Shown here piece after piece: positions 50,245 through 61,284 of a stretch of 64,000 nt of DNA. A program made the position numbers and the translations under genes. Below the pieces are notes generated by a model. It was given only the letters and a program-made list of their open reading frames with translations. It did not search any database and was not told the origin of the DNA. This DNA comes from Leishmania martiniquensis (Eukaryota > Euglenozoa > Kinetoplastea > Trypanosomatida > Trypanosomatidae). Each line of letters begins with the position of its first letter. Position 1 is the first letter of the stretch. The stretch is from positions 787,501 to 851,500 of the forward strand of contig NC_090164.1 in the NCBI RefSeq assembly GCF_017916325.1, written 5' to 3'.

Positions 50245-53200
50245 TCACTCGTACGGCAGCCGTTGCAGCACTGGTAGCCGCGTCCGAAGATAGTCAACAG
50301 ATTCCGAGAGTTCGCGCAACTCGCGCAGCCGCTCCTCTGCCTCCCTCTGCGCGTGGCGTTCGTCCTTGCCGCCTGCCGCCACGCAGGCCGACGCCACACT
50401 TTGCAGGCTGTGCTGCACGCCCGAGTATATGCGTAGTACCTCCTCTACAATAGAGCCAAAGACAGCTGCCATGGATGCGCCACTCATCGAGTCCACTGCG
50501 TTCATCGTCAGTTCTGTGGCGCCGTCGATCATGCGCCTCTCCCAGTCCACCGGGTGCGTCTTTGGTACCTTTTCACTTGGTCCCTTCTTTCCATGGCCAT
50601 CCTCATCGTCGACATCACCGTTGGCGAGCGTCTGCGCCATCTGCGCGTCCCGCACAGCTATCCGAAGACGCGTGTTCTCATCTTCGGCGCATTCCAAACG
50701 AGCGAGGACATCCGCGTGGGCCTCTTTTGCACTTGCCAGTGCAGTCTCCAAGGCCTCCTTGTCGCGCGCCAGCTGCTCTCGCTCAATGGCGCGAGGACGC
50801 AGCATACGGTTTTCCAGCACCAGCATATCTGTCGTCTCCGCAAACTGCTGTGCCGCAGCGTTCACCATCGGTCGGCCGTGAAGGCTCCAACTGTTCGTTA
50901 CCTGCGCGCGCAGTGCGGCCATGTCGCTGCGCAGCTTATCGAGGGAATCATGAAGGATAGCCTGCAGGCACTGCTCATGTGCGTCGGCACACCGGAGGGC
51001 GGCCGCCACATACGCCGTCAGCGGCTTTCCCTGCTCTTTCCTCAAGGCAGCAAGCATGTTTCTTTGCATTCCGGCGAGAGGGGTGGACCGATATGGCGTG
51101 CCCGGCAAGCCGCGCAGTGCTTGCACAAGCGCGTCGCACAACACGTTGCGCTCATGCTGAAGCGACGCCAGCTTCGCGGCCAACTCCGCCAAATGATGCT
51201 TCTGAGCATCGATCTCGCTGGATGCGCCGGCAATGTCACTTGCAAAGCGCTCTTGCTCCTCCCGGCGACGTGCGAGCTCCGCGCGAAGTACGGTGGCATC
51301 CTCATCGAGACGGTTCAGCAGCATATTTTCCTGCCGCCCACGGTGCGCCAGGTTTTCTTTCAGAGAGTCGCGCTCCAACTTGAGAGAGCGAACCGCGTCA
51401 CTCAGTAGGTGCAGCCGCCTGCCGATGGTGAGGTTTAGTAGATTGCTGCGGTAGCCCGCGAGAGCTTCCTCTGTCGCCGGGAGCGCCTGCTTCAGGTCTT
51501 CGATCTGTGTGGCCAGCATGGGTATCAGGGCCTCCCCGTACGTGGGTGGTTGTTTGGCTTCGTCGCCTTTGAAAGCACGGCCCCCAAGCAGCTGCAGCAT
51601 CGTGTGACACGAAAGTCGCAGGTTGCGCAAGTCACCGATGCGCTCCCGCACCGTGGCCTTCGTGTTCTGCAGCACGCTGGCGAAGTCTCCAGGGCGCCGC
51701 GACGACCTCCTCTTATGGCGTTTTGTCTCCTGCTGCATGAGTCGCACCCCCACCTCTGGGGTGCGCTCAAAAGCGGGGAGCGGCTTCTGCTTCGGCTTGA
51801 GAGAACGCTGCGTCGAGTGTGTGGAAATGGAGGAGTCGTCGTCGTCGTCGTTGAAAGCGTGGTTCAGCCCATTCAGCATACACTCCGACTCCCGCTTCAC
51901 CTCTTGCAATTCCTGCATCTTGACACGAATAAACGGCAGTACGTCGCTCAGCTTCACGTGTTTGCAGTCCCCCGGCATCGAGGCCACCAGGAAGTCGCCA
52001 TGGAGACCATCCTCGGTGCCCAGCAGCTGCTTCACTTCCTGGACGGATGTGCCTGTCTCCTTGCATATCGCCTCTAGACGCGCGGCGAGCATGCGACTGT
52101 CCACACACTTTGGCCGCGCCCCCGTTCGTGTGTGACGCTTGGCTGCGTCGCCTTCCGTCGCTGCGACGGCCAAGGGCGACGTTGCGCTTTCCGCTTGTGC
52201 CATGCCGTTCGCTGCGTTCAGCTCCACATCCTCGGGAGAGCCGCCGAGGGCTAGAATGCCGAGCTGAACGGACTCCGACAGGTGCTGCAGGCAGCCAGCC
52301 ATACCCTGCACATCTGCCACCAGCGACCGCAGTCGCTCCGTCGCAGCTGCGTCAGCGCTAGGCATGTTAAGAGGCCCCCTCGCGCTCCCGCGACGGGGCG
52401 ACGAGCCCGAGGAACGTATCGCTATCAGTGGTCGGTTGACAACCGCCACTTTCCGCATCTCCTCAAGCGCTCGTGCCACCTCCGCACAGGACCTGCGCAA
52501 GGCAAGGCCGTTCGGTAACGATGCTCCGCTACATGCAGACGAGTGGGGAGCTAGGTGCTCTTCCTCGGGAGCAGCCGCGGCGGAGGATGACCACGGCTTG
52601 AGCTCAGTAAGCGCCGCCCAAAAGTCTGCTGCCGCCTGCTCCTTCGCCTTGGTGAGCTCGTCGGCACGCGCTTGCTGTTCCGCCGCGCTCTTCTTCAGCT
52701 GAGGAAGGCGGTCATACAAGAGGACTAGGCGTTCGTGCAGCTCCGCGACCACCTCCCACGTGGATGAATGGGCGGGGCCGAGACCGACACTGTCACCTCC
52801 CGACGCGGCTTCGGAAGTCACACCAGGTAAGCTAGCCACTCCTCCATCTGTGCTCAGTACCGGCAACGCATACACGGCCGCGTTTGCGCGCAGGTGCTCC
52901 TGAACCAGCCGCTTTCCCATTGAGTCGTTGGCGCCTAGTCGCAGCACGTACTTCACGTACTCGGCAGGGTCGCTGTCACGCGCTAGCATTGGTGGAGGCC
53001 TGTCATGAGCTTGCTTCAGAGTGGGCCATGCCCGCGACGACTCCTCCGAAGCCGCTGCATCACCCACACTAGACGTCAAGTGATGGAGGCGCGTCAGGCA
53101 GTCCTGTAATAGATCACGCAGAAACACACCGATGGCGTTGCTTGTGCGATGCGCAGCTTCCACAGCGGAGAGCCGCGTCCTCAAGTCATGGTGCGCCGCC

Positions 53201-56067
53201 GCCGCCGCCTCCATTGCGTCCTGCGCGGCATGACATTGGGTCTCAAGCTCAGCTACGACGACGTCGCGGTCCGCGTGCTGCCGCTGTAGGCCCTCCAGCT
53301 GTCGGCGCAACATCTGTATCGTGTTGCCACTCGACGAGTTTTCGGATTCGGCCGCGACCAGCTGCCTTCGCAGGCACTCCAACTCCTCGTACAACCGCCG
53401 CATCGCCTCTGCGTGCTCGCGCCGCAATTCCTCTCGCGCCTCTGTCTGCCCCTGAAGTGCAGCATCCTTCGCTCTATTCTCCTTCTCCAGCCGGCTTAGC
53501 TCCTCCTCGAGTTTCCTGCAGTGTTCGGCGCTCTCCTCCGTCTTCAGCTCCAGTGCTTGTAGCTGCTGCTGCAGATCCCTTTCAAGAGCGCTGCGGCCCT
53601 TGTCGAGGTCGTCGAGACGCTTTTGGAGGGCCCTCTCGTTCGCATTGCCCCGTGCCACCGCATCCGCCAGCTGCTCCTGCAGCTGACGCGCCTGCGCCCG
53701 CGAACGCACCAAGGCGTCAAGGAGTGAGCTTTCGGCAAGGTCGTCAGGTCTTTGAAGCGCCGCTGCGGCTACAGACACCGCAGCCCTCAGCGCTGTTGTC
53801 ACCAGGTCGGCTGCTGGAGAGTCGACGGAGCCGCTTCGTGGCATCTCAGCTCCTCCTCCGACTGAGTCGGATGCCCTCGGTGCCGCCACAAGCCCCTTGG
53901 GGCGGCTCCTGTGCGCCGCTGGTGCCGAAGAAGACCCAAGTCCGAGCTCCTCAATATAGCTCTTGCCCACGGTGACAGCTATCATATCCTGCGCCCTTTT
54001 CAAAAGCTCGCCTAACTCCTCCGCTGGCACGTTGGACCCCTCCACCGCTGCTCGCTGTCGAGCTTGTAGGCACAAATCGAGGAGCTCTGCAGGCCTGTCA
54101 TCCCCCGCGGCCGCCAGATGCTCGGCACTACGGCGTGCGCCGTCGATTTCCCCAGGCGTCGCCACGGCGCCCTCCGATCTCACAGTGTGCTGCCTTCGCG
54201 CCTGCAGAGCCTCGCCCCACAGACTCGTGGCCGACAGCTGCGTGGCAGAGAAAGGTTGCAATATGACGGCTGAAGTGCGCACCACCGCGGCGTACTGCTC
54301 GAGGTGCTCCAGAAGCTTAGCATGGCTAGCCTCCAGATCTTGGGTGCGGCGCCACAGCCGCTCCAGCGCCTCACTCACCCGCTCCGTTGCACCGTTGCCG
54401 GACCACAGCGATGTCAGCACCAATACCACGATCATGTCCTCGCAGAGGTTGCGCAGAGAGTCCGCGATGTTGCCTGAACGACTGGCACAGGCCTCAACCG
54501 ACTCCTGCGGCTTCGCCATAAATTCGGTGTTTGCGGCACCGCGACCGCCGAGCGCGTCGATGGCGCGGAGGGCAGCATCCTGCAAGTCCTCCACGATGCG
54601 TGCAGATCGCTTGGCGTCCTGGTGCGCTGCCTGCATGGCGCTAACAGCAGCTTTGGCGCCTTTGACGAGCAGGCAAGGCAGCTTCTGGAAGTCGACGCTG
54701 GCCACATCCGTCGGGGTGGATGGCAGGCTGATCCTCGGCGGCGTTGCCCCGCTCACCGCCGAGGTGGCGGGCGAAGAACAGTCGAAGGTGACAACGGCGG
54801 CGGCGGCGGGGCGGCGACCACTGCCGGCGGTGCGGCGCGCAGAGAGGAGGCCCGATGCATTGGTCCTCGTCCCCACGTGCGAGATCGTCAGTGACAGCTC
54901 GCGGCTCGACTCCCACTCGGAATCGGCCGAGGAGTCCCACCGTCGTAGCGCGGATGCCGCCCCCAGAGCGGTACGCGTCGATTGCACTGCATACGCCAGC
55001 TCATCTCGCTGCGCCTTGATGGTGGCGGCCTCCCTTGCCTCTTCACTGAGTCGAACGTGCAGGCCCGAAATACACTCCTCGAGCGACGCGGGCGGCACCG
55101 GCATTTTGGCGAGTGATGCGAGGGAGACGAGTGTGCCGTTCACAGCGCCAAGAAGGGCCTCGGCGGTGTCCTTTGATTGGCGCGCGCTATTCACTGAGGT
55201 TTCGGAAGGCGGGAGTGGCTGTAGTGGGGCTCGGGCACCCGAGGCGCTGCGAGAATTCACTGGAGCGATGCCCCACTTCTGCAGCGATCGCAAACGCACA
55301 CTCGACGGCCCTTCCAGTAGCTTCACCGCTTGCCGCATCGCCTCGCGCAGCTCGCCTACCTCTGTTCCGCGTTGCTGTTCAGATCCCTCGTGGCTGTTGC
55401 GGCTGAGCTCCAGGTCATTCTGCAGCTTCAACTGCTGCTGCAGCGCTGCATCCAGCTGACCACGCAATCTCTTCGTCTCATGCACTGCTTTTTGTAACTC
55501 CCGCTGCAGCTCCACGATAGAGTTTTCGCGCTCAGCAATCTCGACGGCATGGTGCTTTGATGTCTGCTGGTGGTGGAAATGCCACCACTTGAGCAGCATG
55601 CGTTGGTGCAGTCGCTCCTTGTTGAGCCCCTCGAGCATCTGCACGTTGGTGACGGCGCGCTGCTTGCGCTCACGCAGATTTGCGCGCCACTTGGCGAAGT
55701 ACCGATGCGCCAAGGCGAGGAATTCTGCCTTTGACCGCAGCGGTACGTCTTGGCGCAGCCGAATCGCCGATCGCACATTCTCAGATGTTTGCCGTTGGGT
55801 AAACGCGAGCCAACGCATGAAGCACCGAGTGTACTCGTGGCGGAGTGAGTTGCGCTTCAGCATCGTGGAGCAACGCTTCAAGTGTGTCTGCACTCTGCGC
55901 TCTCGGATGGCGGCCGCCCATGCCGAGAAAGCCCGACTCGCATGGAGAAGCTCATTGCTGCGCCCCAGAAGCCGTGCTGTGTGTACCTGCTTTGCCCTTT
56001 CCGTGGCCGCCACCGCCCCAGCCGCCGACCTACTGCACCGCGCGCTCCTTGTCGCGGGGTCCATCAT
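50245..56067 (-). CDS. Giant coiled-coil protein with Sfi1-like N-terminal repeats
   Basis: I place the start at MMDPATRSARCSRS (1940 residues); the open frame continues 26 codons upstream to a less likely start. The first 200 residues contain at least four Trp-centred units, AFSAWAAAIRERR, CFMRWLAFTQRQ, YFAKWRANLRERK and LLKWWHFHHQQ, spaced about 35-45 residues, like the centrin-binding repeats of Sfi1. The remaining 1700 residues are mainly coiled coil (for example LQQQLQALELKTEESAEHC) with Ser/Ala/Pro-rich breaks. There is no motor or enzyme motif. Sfi1-type proteins bind centrin at basal bodies; a basal-body, bilobe or flagellum-attachment role is an inference. I know no named orthologue. 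Confidence 0.8.
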   Translation of the reverse strand: MMDPATRSARCSRSAAGAVAATERAKQVHTARLLGRSNELLHASRAFSAWAAAIRERRVQTHLKRCSTMLKRNSLRHEYTRCFMRWLAFTQRQTSENVRSAIRLRQDVPLRSKAEFLALAHRYFAKWRANLRERKQRAVTNVQMLEGLNKERLHQRMLLKWWHFHHQQTSKHHAVEIAERENSIVELQRELQKAVHETKRLRGQLDAALQQQLKLQNDLELSRNSHEGSEQQRGTEVGELREAMRQAVKLLEGPSSVRLRSLQKWGIAPVNSRSASGARAPLQPLPPSETSVNSARQSKDTAEALLGAVNGTLVSLASLAKMPVPPASLEECISGLHVRLSEEAREAATIKAQRDELAYAVQSTRTALGAASALRRWDSSADSEWESSRELSLTISHVGTRTNASGLLSARRTAGSGRRPAAAAVVTFDCSSPATSAVSGATPPRISLPSTPTDVASVDFQKLPCLLVKGAKAAVSAMQAAHQDAKRSARIVEDLQDAALRAIDALGGRGAANTEFMAKPQESVEACASRSGNIADSLRNLCEDMIVVLVLTSLWSGNGATERVSEALERLWRRTQDLEASHAKLLEHLEQYAAVVRTSAVILQPFSATQLSATSLWGEALQARRQHTVRSEGAVATPGEIDGARRSAEHLAAAGDDRPAELLDLCLQARQRAAVEGSNVPAEELGELLKRAQDMIAVTVGKSYIEELGLGSSSAPAAHRSRPKGLVAAPRASDSVGGGAEMPRSGSVDSPAADLVTTALRAAVSVAAAALQRPDDLAESSLLDALVRSRAQARQLQEQLADAVARGNANERALQKRLDDLDKGRSALERDLQQQLQALELKTEESAEHCRKLEEELSRLEKENRAKDAALQGQTEAREELRREHAEAMRRLYEELECLRRQLVAAESENSSSGNTIQMLRRQLEGLQRQHADRDVVVAELETQCHAAQDAMEAAAAAHHDLRTRLSAVEAAHRTSNAIGVFLRDLLQDCLTRLHHLTSSVGDAAASEESSRAWPTLKQAHDRPPPMLARDSDPAEYVKYVLRLGANDSMGKRLVQEHLRANAAVYALPVLSTDGGVASLPGVTSEAASGGDSVGLGPAHSSTWEVVAELHERLVLLYDRLPQLKKSAAEQQARADELTKAKEQAAADFWAALTELKPWSSSAAAAPEEEHLAPHSSACSGASLPNGLALRRSCAEVARALEEMRKVAVVNRPLIAIRSSGSSPRRGSARGPLNMPSADAAATERLRSLVADVQGMAGCLQHLSESVQLGILALGGSPEDVELNAANGMAQAESATSPLAVAATEGDAAKRHTRTGARPKCVDSRMLAARLEAICKETGTSVQEVKQLLGTEDGLHGDFLVASMPGDCKHVKLSDVLPFIRVKMQELQEVKRESECMLNGLNHAFNDDDDDSSISTHSTQRSLKPKQKPLPAFERTPEVGVRLMQQETKRHKRRSSRRPGDFASVLQNTKATVRERIGDLRNLRLSCHTMLQLLGGRAFKGDEAKQPPTYGEALIPMLATQIEDLKQALPATEEALAGYRSNLLNLTIGRRLHLLSDAVRSLKLERDSLKENLAHRGRQENMLLNRLDEDATVLRAELARRREEQERFASDIAGASSEIDAQKHHLAELAAKLASLQHERNVLCDALVQALRGLPGTPYRSTPLAGMQRNMLAALRKEQGKPLTAYVAAALRCADAHEQCLQAILHDSLDKLRSDMAALRAQVTNSWSLHGRPMVNAAAQQFAETTDMLVLENRMLRPRAIEREQLARDKEALETALASAKEAHADVLARLECAEDENTRLRIAVRDAQMAQTLANGDVDDEDGHGKKGPSEKVPKTHPVDWERRMIDGATELTMNAVDSMSGASMAAVFGSIVEEVLRIYSGVQHSLQSVASACVAAGGKDERHAQREAEERLRELRELSESVDYLRTRLPVLQRLPYE

Positions 56068-57771
56068 GAAGGCGATCGCAGTAATGAAAGATGAGGAAGC
56101 GATAAATGCCGCAGGGTGCGCGCGCACACACAGAAATACAAACACACAACCGCCACCACACTTACAGACACACCCACGCAGGCACGGCTACACAGCGACG
56201 GAGAGCGGTACCAAAGTGAAATAGACAACGCTGAGGAGGGGCGGGGGAGACGCGGAGTACGTGTGCTAAGCAGCAAACAGAAGAGAGAGGACGGATACAG
56301 CACAGGCGAGGTGGACGTGTGTAAGTGTGTGTGCGCGTGTGTGGAAGGGGGCGGAGGGGGACAGAGACCTCAAACATGCTCCTCTTGACGTCCGCGCGAT
56401 AGCCAGCGCTAGCCTGGGCGAGGGAGGAACGGGCAGGGGAGCGACACCAGACGAAGGAAATGCCTAACAGCAACAAAGCGTTGTAGGAAGAACCGAAGGG
56501 GAGGGGGGAGCGGAGAAGAGCAGAAAGAGAAGGGAAGCGGATCGCGGAGGCGCGGGGGGGCGCGCGACGACGCTGGCACCGATAGGGCGTGCTCCAGGCA
56601 CGAAAAGGAGGAGAGGGATGCGGCGATTGGGCGTCACACACAGACCAGCGCACAACCCTTCACCAACGCGATCATCCATGCAATAGGCGCGCAGGTGCCA
56701 AGCGATCAGCGAGTGAATGAGGGGGGACCCAGAGGCACGCGTGACAAGATATACGACTTACAGAGCACAGCGACGTGAAACAGAAAACACACAATGATGC
56801 CGCAGAGGTGAGAAGAGCGGACGAGCTCACGCTGTGAGCAGTTACACACGATTAGGCGTCTGTATTTCTTGGGAAGTGAATCAGATGACGCGTCGCGGAG
56901 TGACTGTGAAGTGTATATGTGTGCGTACCCAAAAAGCTCCGTTTTATTTTTTCTGCGCTCTTGCGTTTTGTAGAATGGCGATGGGCGAAGAGGGCTACAC
57001 GCGTTCCAGTACGCATACAGGAGAGGACGTAACCGAACGCACACGTGAGGGCGAGCAGCGTGGGGTGATGCGAGGAAGAGGGGGAAAGTGGGAGGAAGGG
57101 CGGCTGCACATGTCGTGTACAAGTCAGCGTAAGACAATACAACACGAGACGATTGTTGACGTGCGACAGGGCAGGAAAGAGGCAAAGCCGCAAGATGGGA
57201 AAGGCAGGAAAGACGCAGCGACGCCTCTGCCTTCCCCAATAGAAACCATTCGCAGTCGTAGGGAGCGATTCGTCATGCAACCTGTGATGGGCGTCTCAGG
57301 AAAGAGAGGGGCAGTGAGTGAGCCAGTGGGCTATGGCTGCTCTCGCACATCACGAAAAAAAAAACTGTTTTTTTTTCCAAATTGATGCCGCACCCTTTAG
57401 CACAGTGGCTGAACAACAAAAGCTGAGGTGACGATCAACTAAAGATACGAGGGGCGGGTGATGTCGAGTGGTGGTGGTGGAGGGAACAGAAAGGGCCGTA
57501 ACAGAGAGGAAAGACAATAGCAGAAGCAGAGAAGCGGATGCCAGAGAAATGGGAAGACACTGTGAGGGGGTCTGTGTGCGAAGACGGCTATCCTACTGCA
57601 AATGGGGGCAACAGAGATGCCGACAACGCGTAGTTGTGAGAATGAGGAAAGAGAGGGGGGAGGGGAAGGGAGAGAGGAGGTGACATCCGAGCGCGTCGTG
57701 CCTCTCTTCCTACCAAAGCGCGTCGCTTTACACCACACCTCCCCCATGCTGTACAGCGCGTGGCCACCCCC
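56068..57771. other. Long spacer upstream of the giant coiled-coil gene
   Basis: No convincing gene in 1.7 kb. CA-rich tract at 56120-56170, TG run at about 56318-56342, A10 and T9 runs near 57355-57376. Purine-rich plus-strand DNA (pyrimidine in the transcribed sense) runs from 57040 to 57080 and 57450-57560. Confidence 0.45.
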
Positions 57772-59331
57772 TCAGCCAGTGAGCACAAAGTCCATCAAGT
57801 GTACAAGATGATGGTAATGCGGAGGGAGGTGTGGGAGCTGTCGCACCGCCAGCTGCGCGTGGCCCTCCCAGTGTTTCTCAGCCATCGCCTGCGCTTCGGC
57901 GCGAGTGTGCGCGGATCCAGAACTGCGCTGCAGCTCCCCTTGAGTAGGGAATCGCGCGTGAAGTCGCACGAGAAGCGCGAAGCACGCCAAACCTTCCACA
58001 ACGACGCGGCTGGTGGGTACGGCTGGCATTACAGTCTCTGACGCCAGTGTCGATGGTGACTGCGCGCACACTACGTCCTTCTCGCATGTTTCGGTGCATT
58101 TGGCACCTGGTGATGCATCAGGTACGCCGGCAGCTGCGGTGTTGAAGCAGCCACGTAGAAGGAGCGCCGTCGTTTGCTGGAGAACGGTGAGGGCGAACAG
58201 CCTCCATTCAGCGTGGCTGCTCCCATGACCGCCTGTGAATGCTTGCGTTGGCGGCTGAGAAACGGTTTTCTCGCTGAGACGGCGACGGACAGAATCGCAG
58301 GATAGCGTCTCACTCTCGTCGAGGCCGGCGCCTATCGCGGGCTGGGCGCAGGTCTGTAGGTGATACACGGCCGCACACATGGCGTTGGCCCAGTGCCACA
58401 GTCCTTCCATGCAGAACACCGGGGCTAGCCCGGGGTCCGGCAAGTCGCTCTCAAATCCGTGAGCTGCCGCTATCGCCCCCTGCGTGCGATACTCCTTGGC
58501 TTCCTGCGGCACCAGAAGGCGGACATACACACGCAGCAGCCACACCGCCGCCGTCGCCGGCGGCATCCGGTGCGCTGCAACCATCTGCTGCACGACATCA
58601 GGGAGGAGGTGGGCTCCAAAGTAGTGCACCGGCGCGGCAATCCTACTCAGCGCTGTGTCTTCGACTGCAACACTGCTGCCCTCAAACCACGCGGCTGTCT
58701 CTTCGGCAGCGGCAACTAAAGCAGCCGCATAGGAAGCGGAAGCTGTCCCGCCGCGGCAGGGGGAGCGCAGAGGGTATCCGATTGAGAGAAAATAGTGCAG
58801 CAACAGTGGAGAGGACAACGGAGGCAGGGGTGCTGCGGTGTTGTCGGACGCGAAGCTTGGCGGCACCTGCCGTGGAAGCGAAAACGGGCCGCCAAGCAGG
58901 TGCGAAAAAGCAGTCCCTAACAGCGAAGCATACGTAGACGGCAAGACGTTATCAGAGACATCAAGAAGACACCCCGCTTGAGTGCTCTCACGCGAGTTTA
59001 CGCCATTGCCCGGCCGTTTTGTGCCCTCGCCCCGGTGGCGGCGAATTTCTCTGTACAGGTCTATCGCAGAGCGCTCCCAGTCGTCGAGGACAACCCCACA
59101 GCTACCGTCGGGGCGACATCGGCTTCTGGCATTGACCTCACGGAGAGTTCCCTCTACAGCACAAGACGTGACGGATCCGTCTCGGGCAGCTATTCGTGCG
59201 GGTCTCCGCTTGGGAGACTGCTGTGCGGCGCTGCAACTGCCACCGTTGAGAGTATCGTGCCGCACCTCACCGTCAAGCACCAGCCCCCAGTTCGTTAAAG
59301 GAGGTGGTGCTTCTAAAGACATGCCGCTCAT
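57772..59331 (-). CDS. Hypothetical protein
   Basis: From MSGMSLEAPPPLTNWGLV it has 519 residues (a second ATG three codons on is equally possible). The longer frame upstream begins in a Lys/Arg-rich stretch containing a T8 run, probably 5' UTR. Residues 90-110 (DDWERSAIDLYREIRRHR) and 150-185 look helical. The centre has repeated hydrophobic helices (ATAAVWLLRVYVRLLVP; GLWHWANAMCAAVYHLQT). The end is again helical (LACFALLVRLHARFPTQGEL). No known motif. A helical-repeat scaffold is a guess. Confidence 0.65.
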   Translation of the reverse strand: MSGMSLEAPPPLTNWGLVLDGEVRHDTLNGGSCSAAQQSPKRRPARIAARDGSVTSCAVEGTLREVNARSRCRPDGSCGVVLDDWERSAIDLYREIRRHRGEGTKRPGNGVNSRESTQAGCLLDVSDNVLPSTYASLLGTAFSHLLGGPFSLPRQVPPSFASDNTAAPLPPLSSPLLLHYFLSIGYPLRSPCRGGTASASYAAALVAAAEETAAWFEGSSVAVEDTALSRIAAPVHYFGAHLLPDVVQQMVAAHRMPPATAAVWLLRVYVRLLVPQEAKEYRTQGAIAAAHGFESDLPDPGLAPVFCMEGLWHWANAMCAAVYHLQTCAQPAIGAGLDESETLSCDSVRRRLSEKTVSQPPTQAFTGGHGSSHAEWRLFALTVLQQTTALLLRGCFNTAAAGVPDASPGAKCTETCEKDVVCAQSPSTLASETVMPAVPTSRVVVEGLACFALLVRLHARFPTQGELQRSSGSAHTRAEAQAMAEKHWEGHAQLAVRQLPHLPPHYHHLVHLMDFVLTG

Positions 59332-59828
59332 TGACGGACGGCGGCCGTGCCGTTGCGCCGTATGGTGTGCGTTCTTGAATAGCTGCTCACGTGTCTCGTG
59401 GGCGGCGGCGCGGGAGGCCTTTTTTTTCACTCGGTGCCATAACAGAGGGGGAGGGGGGACAGGGAGACGGGACATGGCGCGCGGGCGAGGATGCCCTCAC
59501 GAGCCCCCGAGGGGCGCATCAAAAGAGAGCTGAATCCTACAAGAATCCAGCGGGACATCACTGCTGCGCGTGCAGTGGCGTTTGACCAGCAAGGGTGACC
59601 GCAGTTCACCAGTGGCGGTGAATGGGGAACAGGAGCGCGCGAAGCTTTGCGCGCTACCTCGTCGCCTCAGCCTCGATACTGCCCCGCACATGCGCAGCAT
59701 CGGCTATGGACAAAGAAAAGCGATGTTTGGGGCAACAGCTGCGTGATCAGGGCGTGAAGAACGTTGCGTCATGCGGCGCATCGACCACAGAGGGCGAGCT
59801 AAACAAAACAACAGGGCAGTGAAGGGGG
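59332..59828. other. Spacer between hypothetical and deaminase-like genes
   Basis: No gene seen. A T8 run lies at 59420-59427 (A-run in the sense strand). Confidence 0.4.
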
Positions 59829-60908
59829 CTACCCCGACACAATGCAGACGTCCATAGGCGCCTCCATCGACTTGATGCGCTCCTGAGCAACGGTGAAGAG
59901 TTGTAAAGTGACATCTGGCGAGGCGGCGTAAACGAATAGGCGCAGCGGCGGCTGCTCTTGCTGCAGACGCGCACGCGCGACATGACATAGATGATGCCAG
60001 CATTCGGGGCAGGGAAAAATGGTAACCGCCTGCGCCGCTTCTAGACCTGCAGTGCTGCAAGCCGTCGAACAAGAGCTGCGCGTGACTGGCGCAAGCCCGT
60101 GCATCTCCTTTTCCGGCCCCACCTCCTGATCGGACGCTCCATGTGAAGCGCGGGAGGCAAGGAGAAAAACGTCTGCCACATCGGCGTAGTTACAGCCGCT
60201 GGCAGCCGCGGCGCCGAGCGCGTTCTGCTCTGCACAGCCCTTCAAGATTCCCCGCAGCGTTTCCCCGGGAAAGTTGACCCGCTTGTGAAACGCATGGTTG
60301 ACCCCTGTGAAGACCTCGTCACCGCACGTGGCGGCATTCCCTTCCGCAGGAAGCGCATGGTGGTGGGTAGAGGCGATTACCCTACTCATGACAAACAGCT
60401 CGCCATCGAGTGCGTGACCGTGCTGCGTCGAGGTACACCTTTGCAGCGGTTGCAACACCGATCCCTCTTCGGTGTCTAGCTGGGGATACGCTTCCCTAGC
60501 CCTGGCAGCCGCCACCGCCGCTTCGCCCGGCGGCTGTCGGATGCTGGACAAACGATGCAGCAGTCCCCTCAAGTGAGTAAAGTGAGCCCGCTGCGCGGCG
60601 GTGAGTTGGTGCACTGCCTTGGAGAAGACACGCGCCTTGGGGCTCCCTGGCAGATGTCTAAGCCCAGCCGCACTCCCCCCGCCTCGCTTGGTACTGCTGC
60701 TGCGTACCGGGCACGCCGCCAAAGAGGCACCCGCACCCACACCGGTCGCCCATCTTGGCGAAGCAGGATGTCTATCCACCGCGGCAATGCACATGAACCG
60801 TACGGAGTGAGCGAGCGTGGATATCTTGCTAGGTGGAAAGACCACCGGCGGCCCCCAAAATCGCCGCGGCACGACTTCGCAGCGGCTGGAAGTGCGATGG
60901 AGAGGCAT
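59829..60908 (-). CDS. Cytidine deaminase-like zinc protein
   Basis: From the first ATG (MPLHRTSSRCEVVPRRF) it has 359 residues; three earlier codons begin with GTG. A zinc deaminase core is seen: GCAEQNALGAAAASG with C-A-E at 225-227 and FPCPECWHHL with C-x2-C at 300-303. The first ligand is Cys, as in free cytidine deaminases, rather than His as in dCMP and tRNA adenosine deaminases. The core is much longer than the approximately 130-residue CDA because of inserts between the two motifs. The N-terminal 90 residues are Arg/Ser-rich with few acids and may direct the protein to the mitochondrion. Substrate unknown: nucleoside or RNA are both open. Confidence 0.7.
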   Translation of the reverse strand: MPLHRTSSRCEVVPRRFWGPPVVFPPSKISTLAHSVRFMCIAAVDRHPASPRWATGVGAGASLAACPVRSSSTKRGGGSAAGLRHLPGSPKARVFSKAVHQLTAAQRAHFTHLRGLLHRLSSIRQPPGEAAVAAARAREAYPQLDTEEGSVLQPLQRCTSTQHGHALDGELFVMSRVIASTHHHALPAEGNAATCGDEVFTGVNHAFHKRVNFPGETLRGILKGCAEQNALGAAAASGCNYADVADVFLLASRASHGASDQEVGPEKEMHGLAPVTRSSCSTACSTAGLEAAQAVTIFPCPECWHHLCHVARARLQQEQPPLRLFVYAASPDVTLQLFTVAQERIKSMEAPMDVCIVSG

Positions 60909-61284
60909 GGCATACACCTTTTAATTTGCGCGTGATGGGCGACCCTGTAAATGCAAGGTGCTGCGTCGCACCGTTGCTGCGAGCGAAGACAAAAAACACT
61001 AGGGAAGTGCACGCTCGGCACCGCTGAGAGAGGAATAGGGTGAAGGGAAGAGGATACAGTGCACATGAGAACGCCGCAGGGCACATAAAGCAACTGAAGA
61101 GGAACCGTCAATAGAGGCGGCAGTCACAGCGAAAGGGTCCGCTTATGGATAGAGCCGCACCCGACGCACGCGTAGGTTTCTCAGGTTCGCCCATGCTATT
61201 CTTGCGAACGGATTGGTAGCGGTTGCTTCGCGCTTCGTGTTCCACTGATGGCTTCCACAGCACGCGCCTCTGAGCACGCAGGCG
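60909..61284. other. Spacer between deaminase-like and methyltransferase genes
   Basis: No gene seen. It would supply the 3' UTR of the methyltransferase gene and the splice site of the deaminase-like gene. Confidence 0.45.

Noticed and set aside
53142..55459. Long plus-strand frames of 277 and 498 codons
   Set aside because: They are antisense to the giant coiled-coil gene and arise from its high GC third positions.
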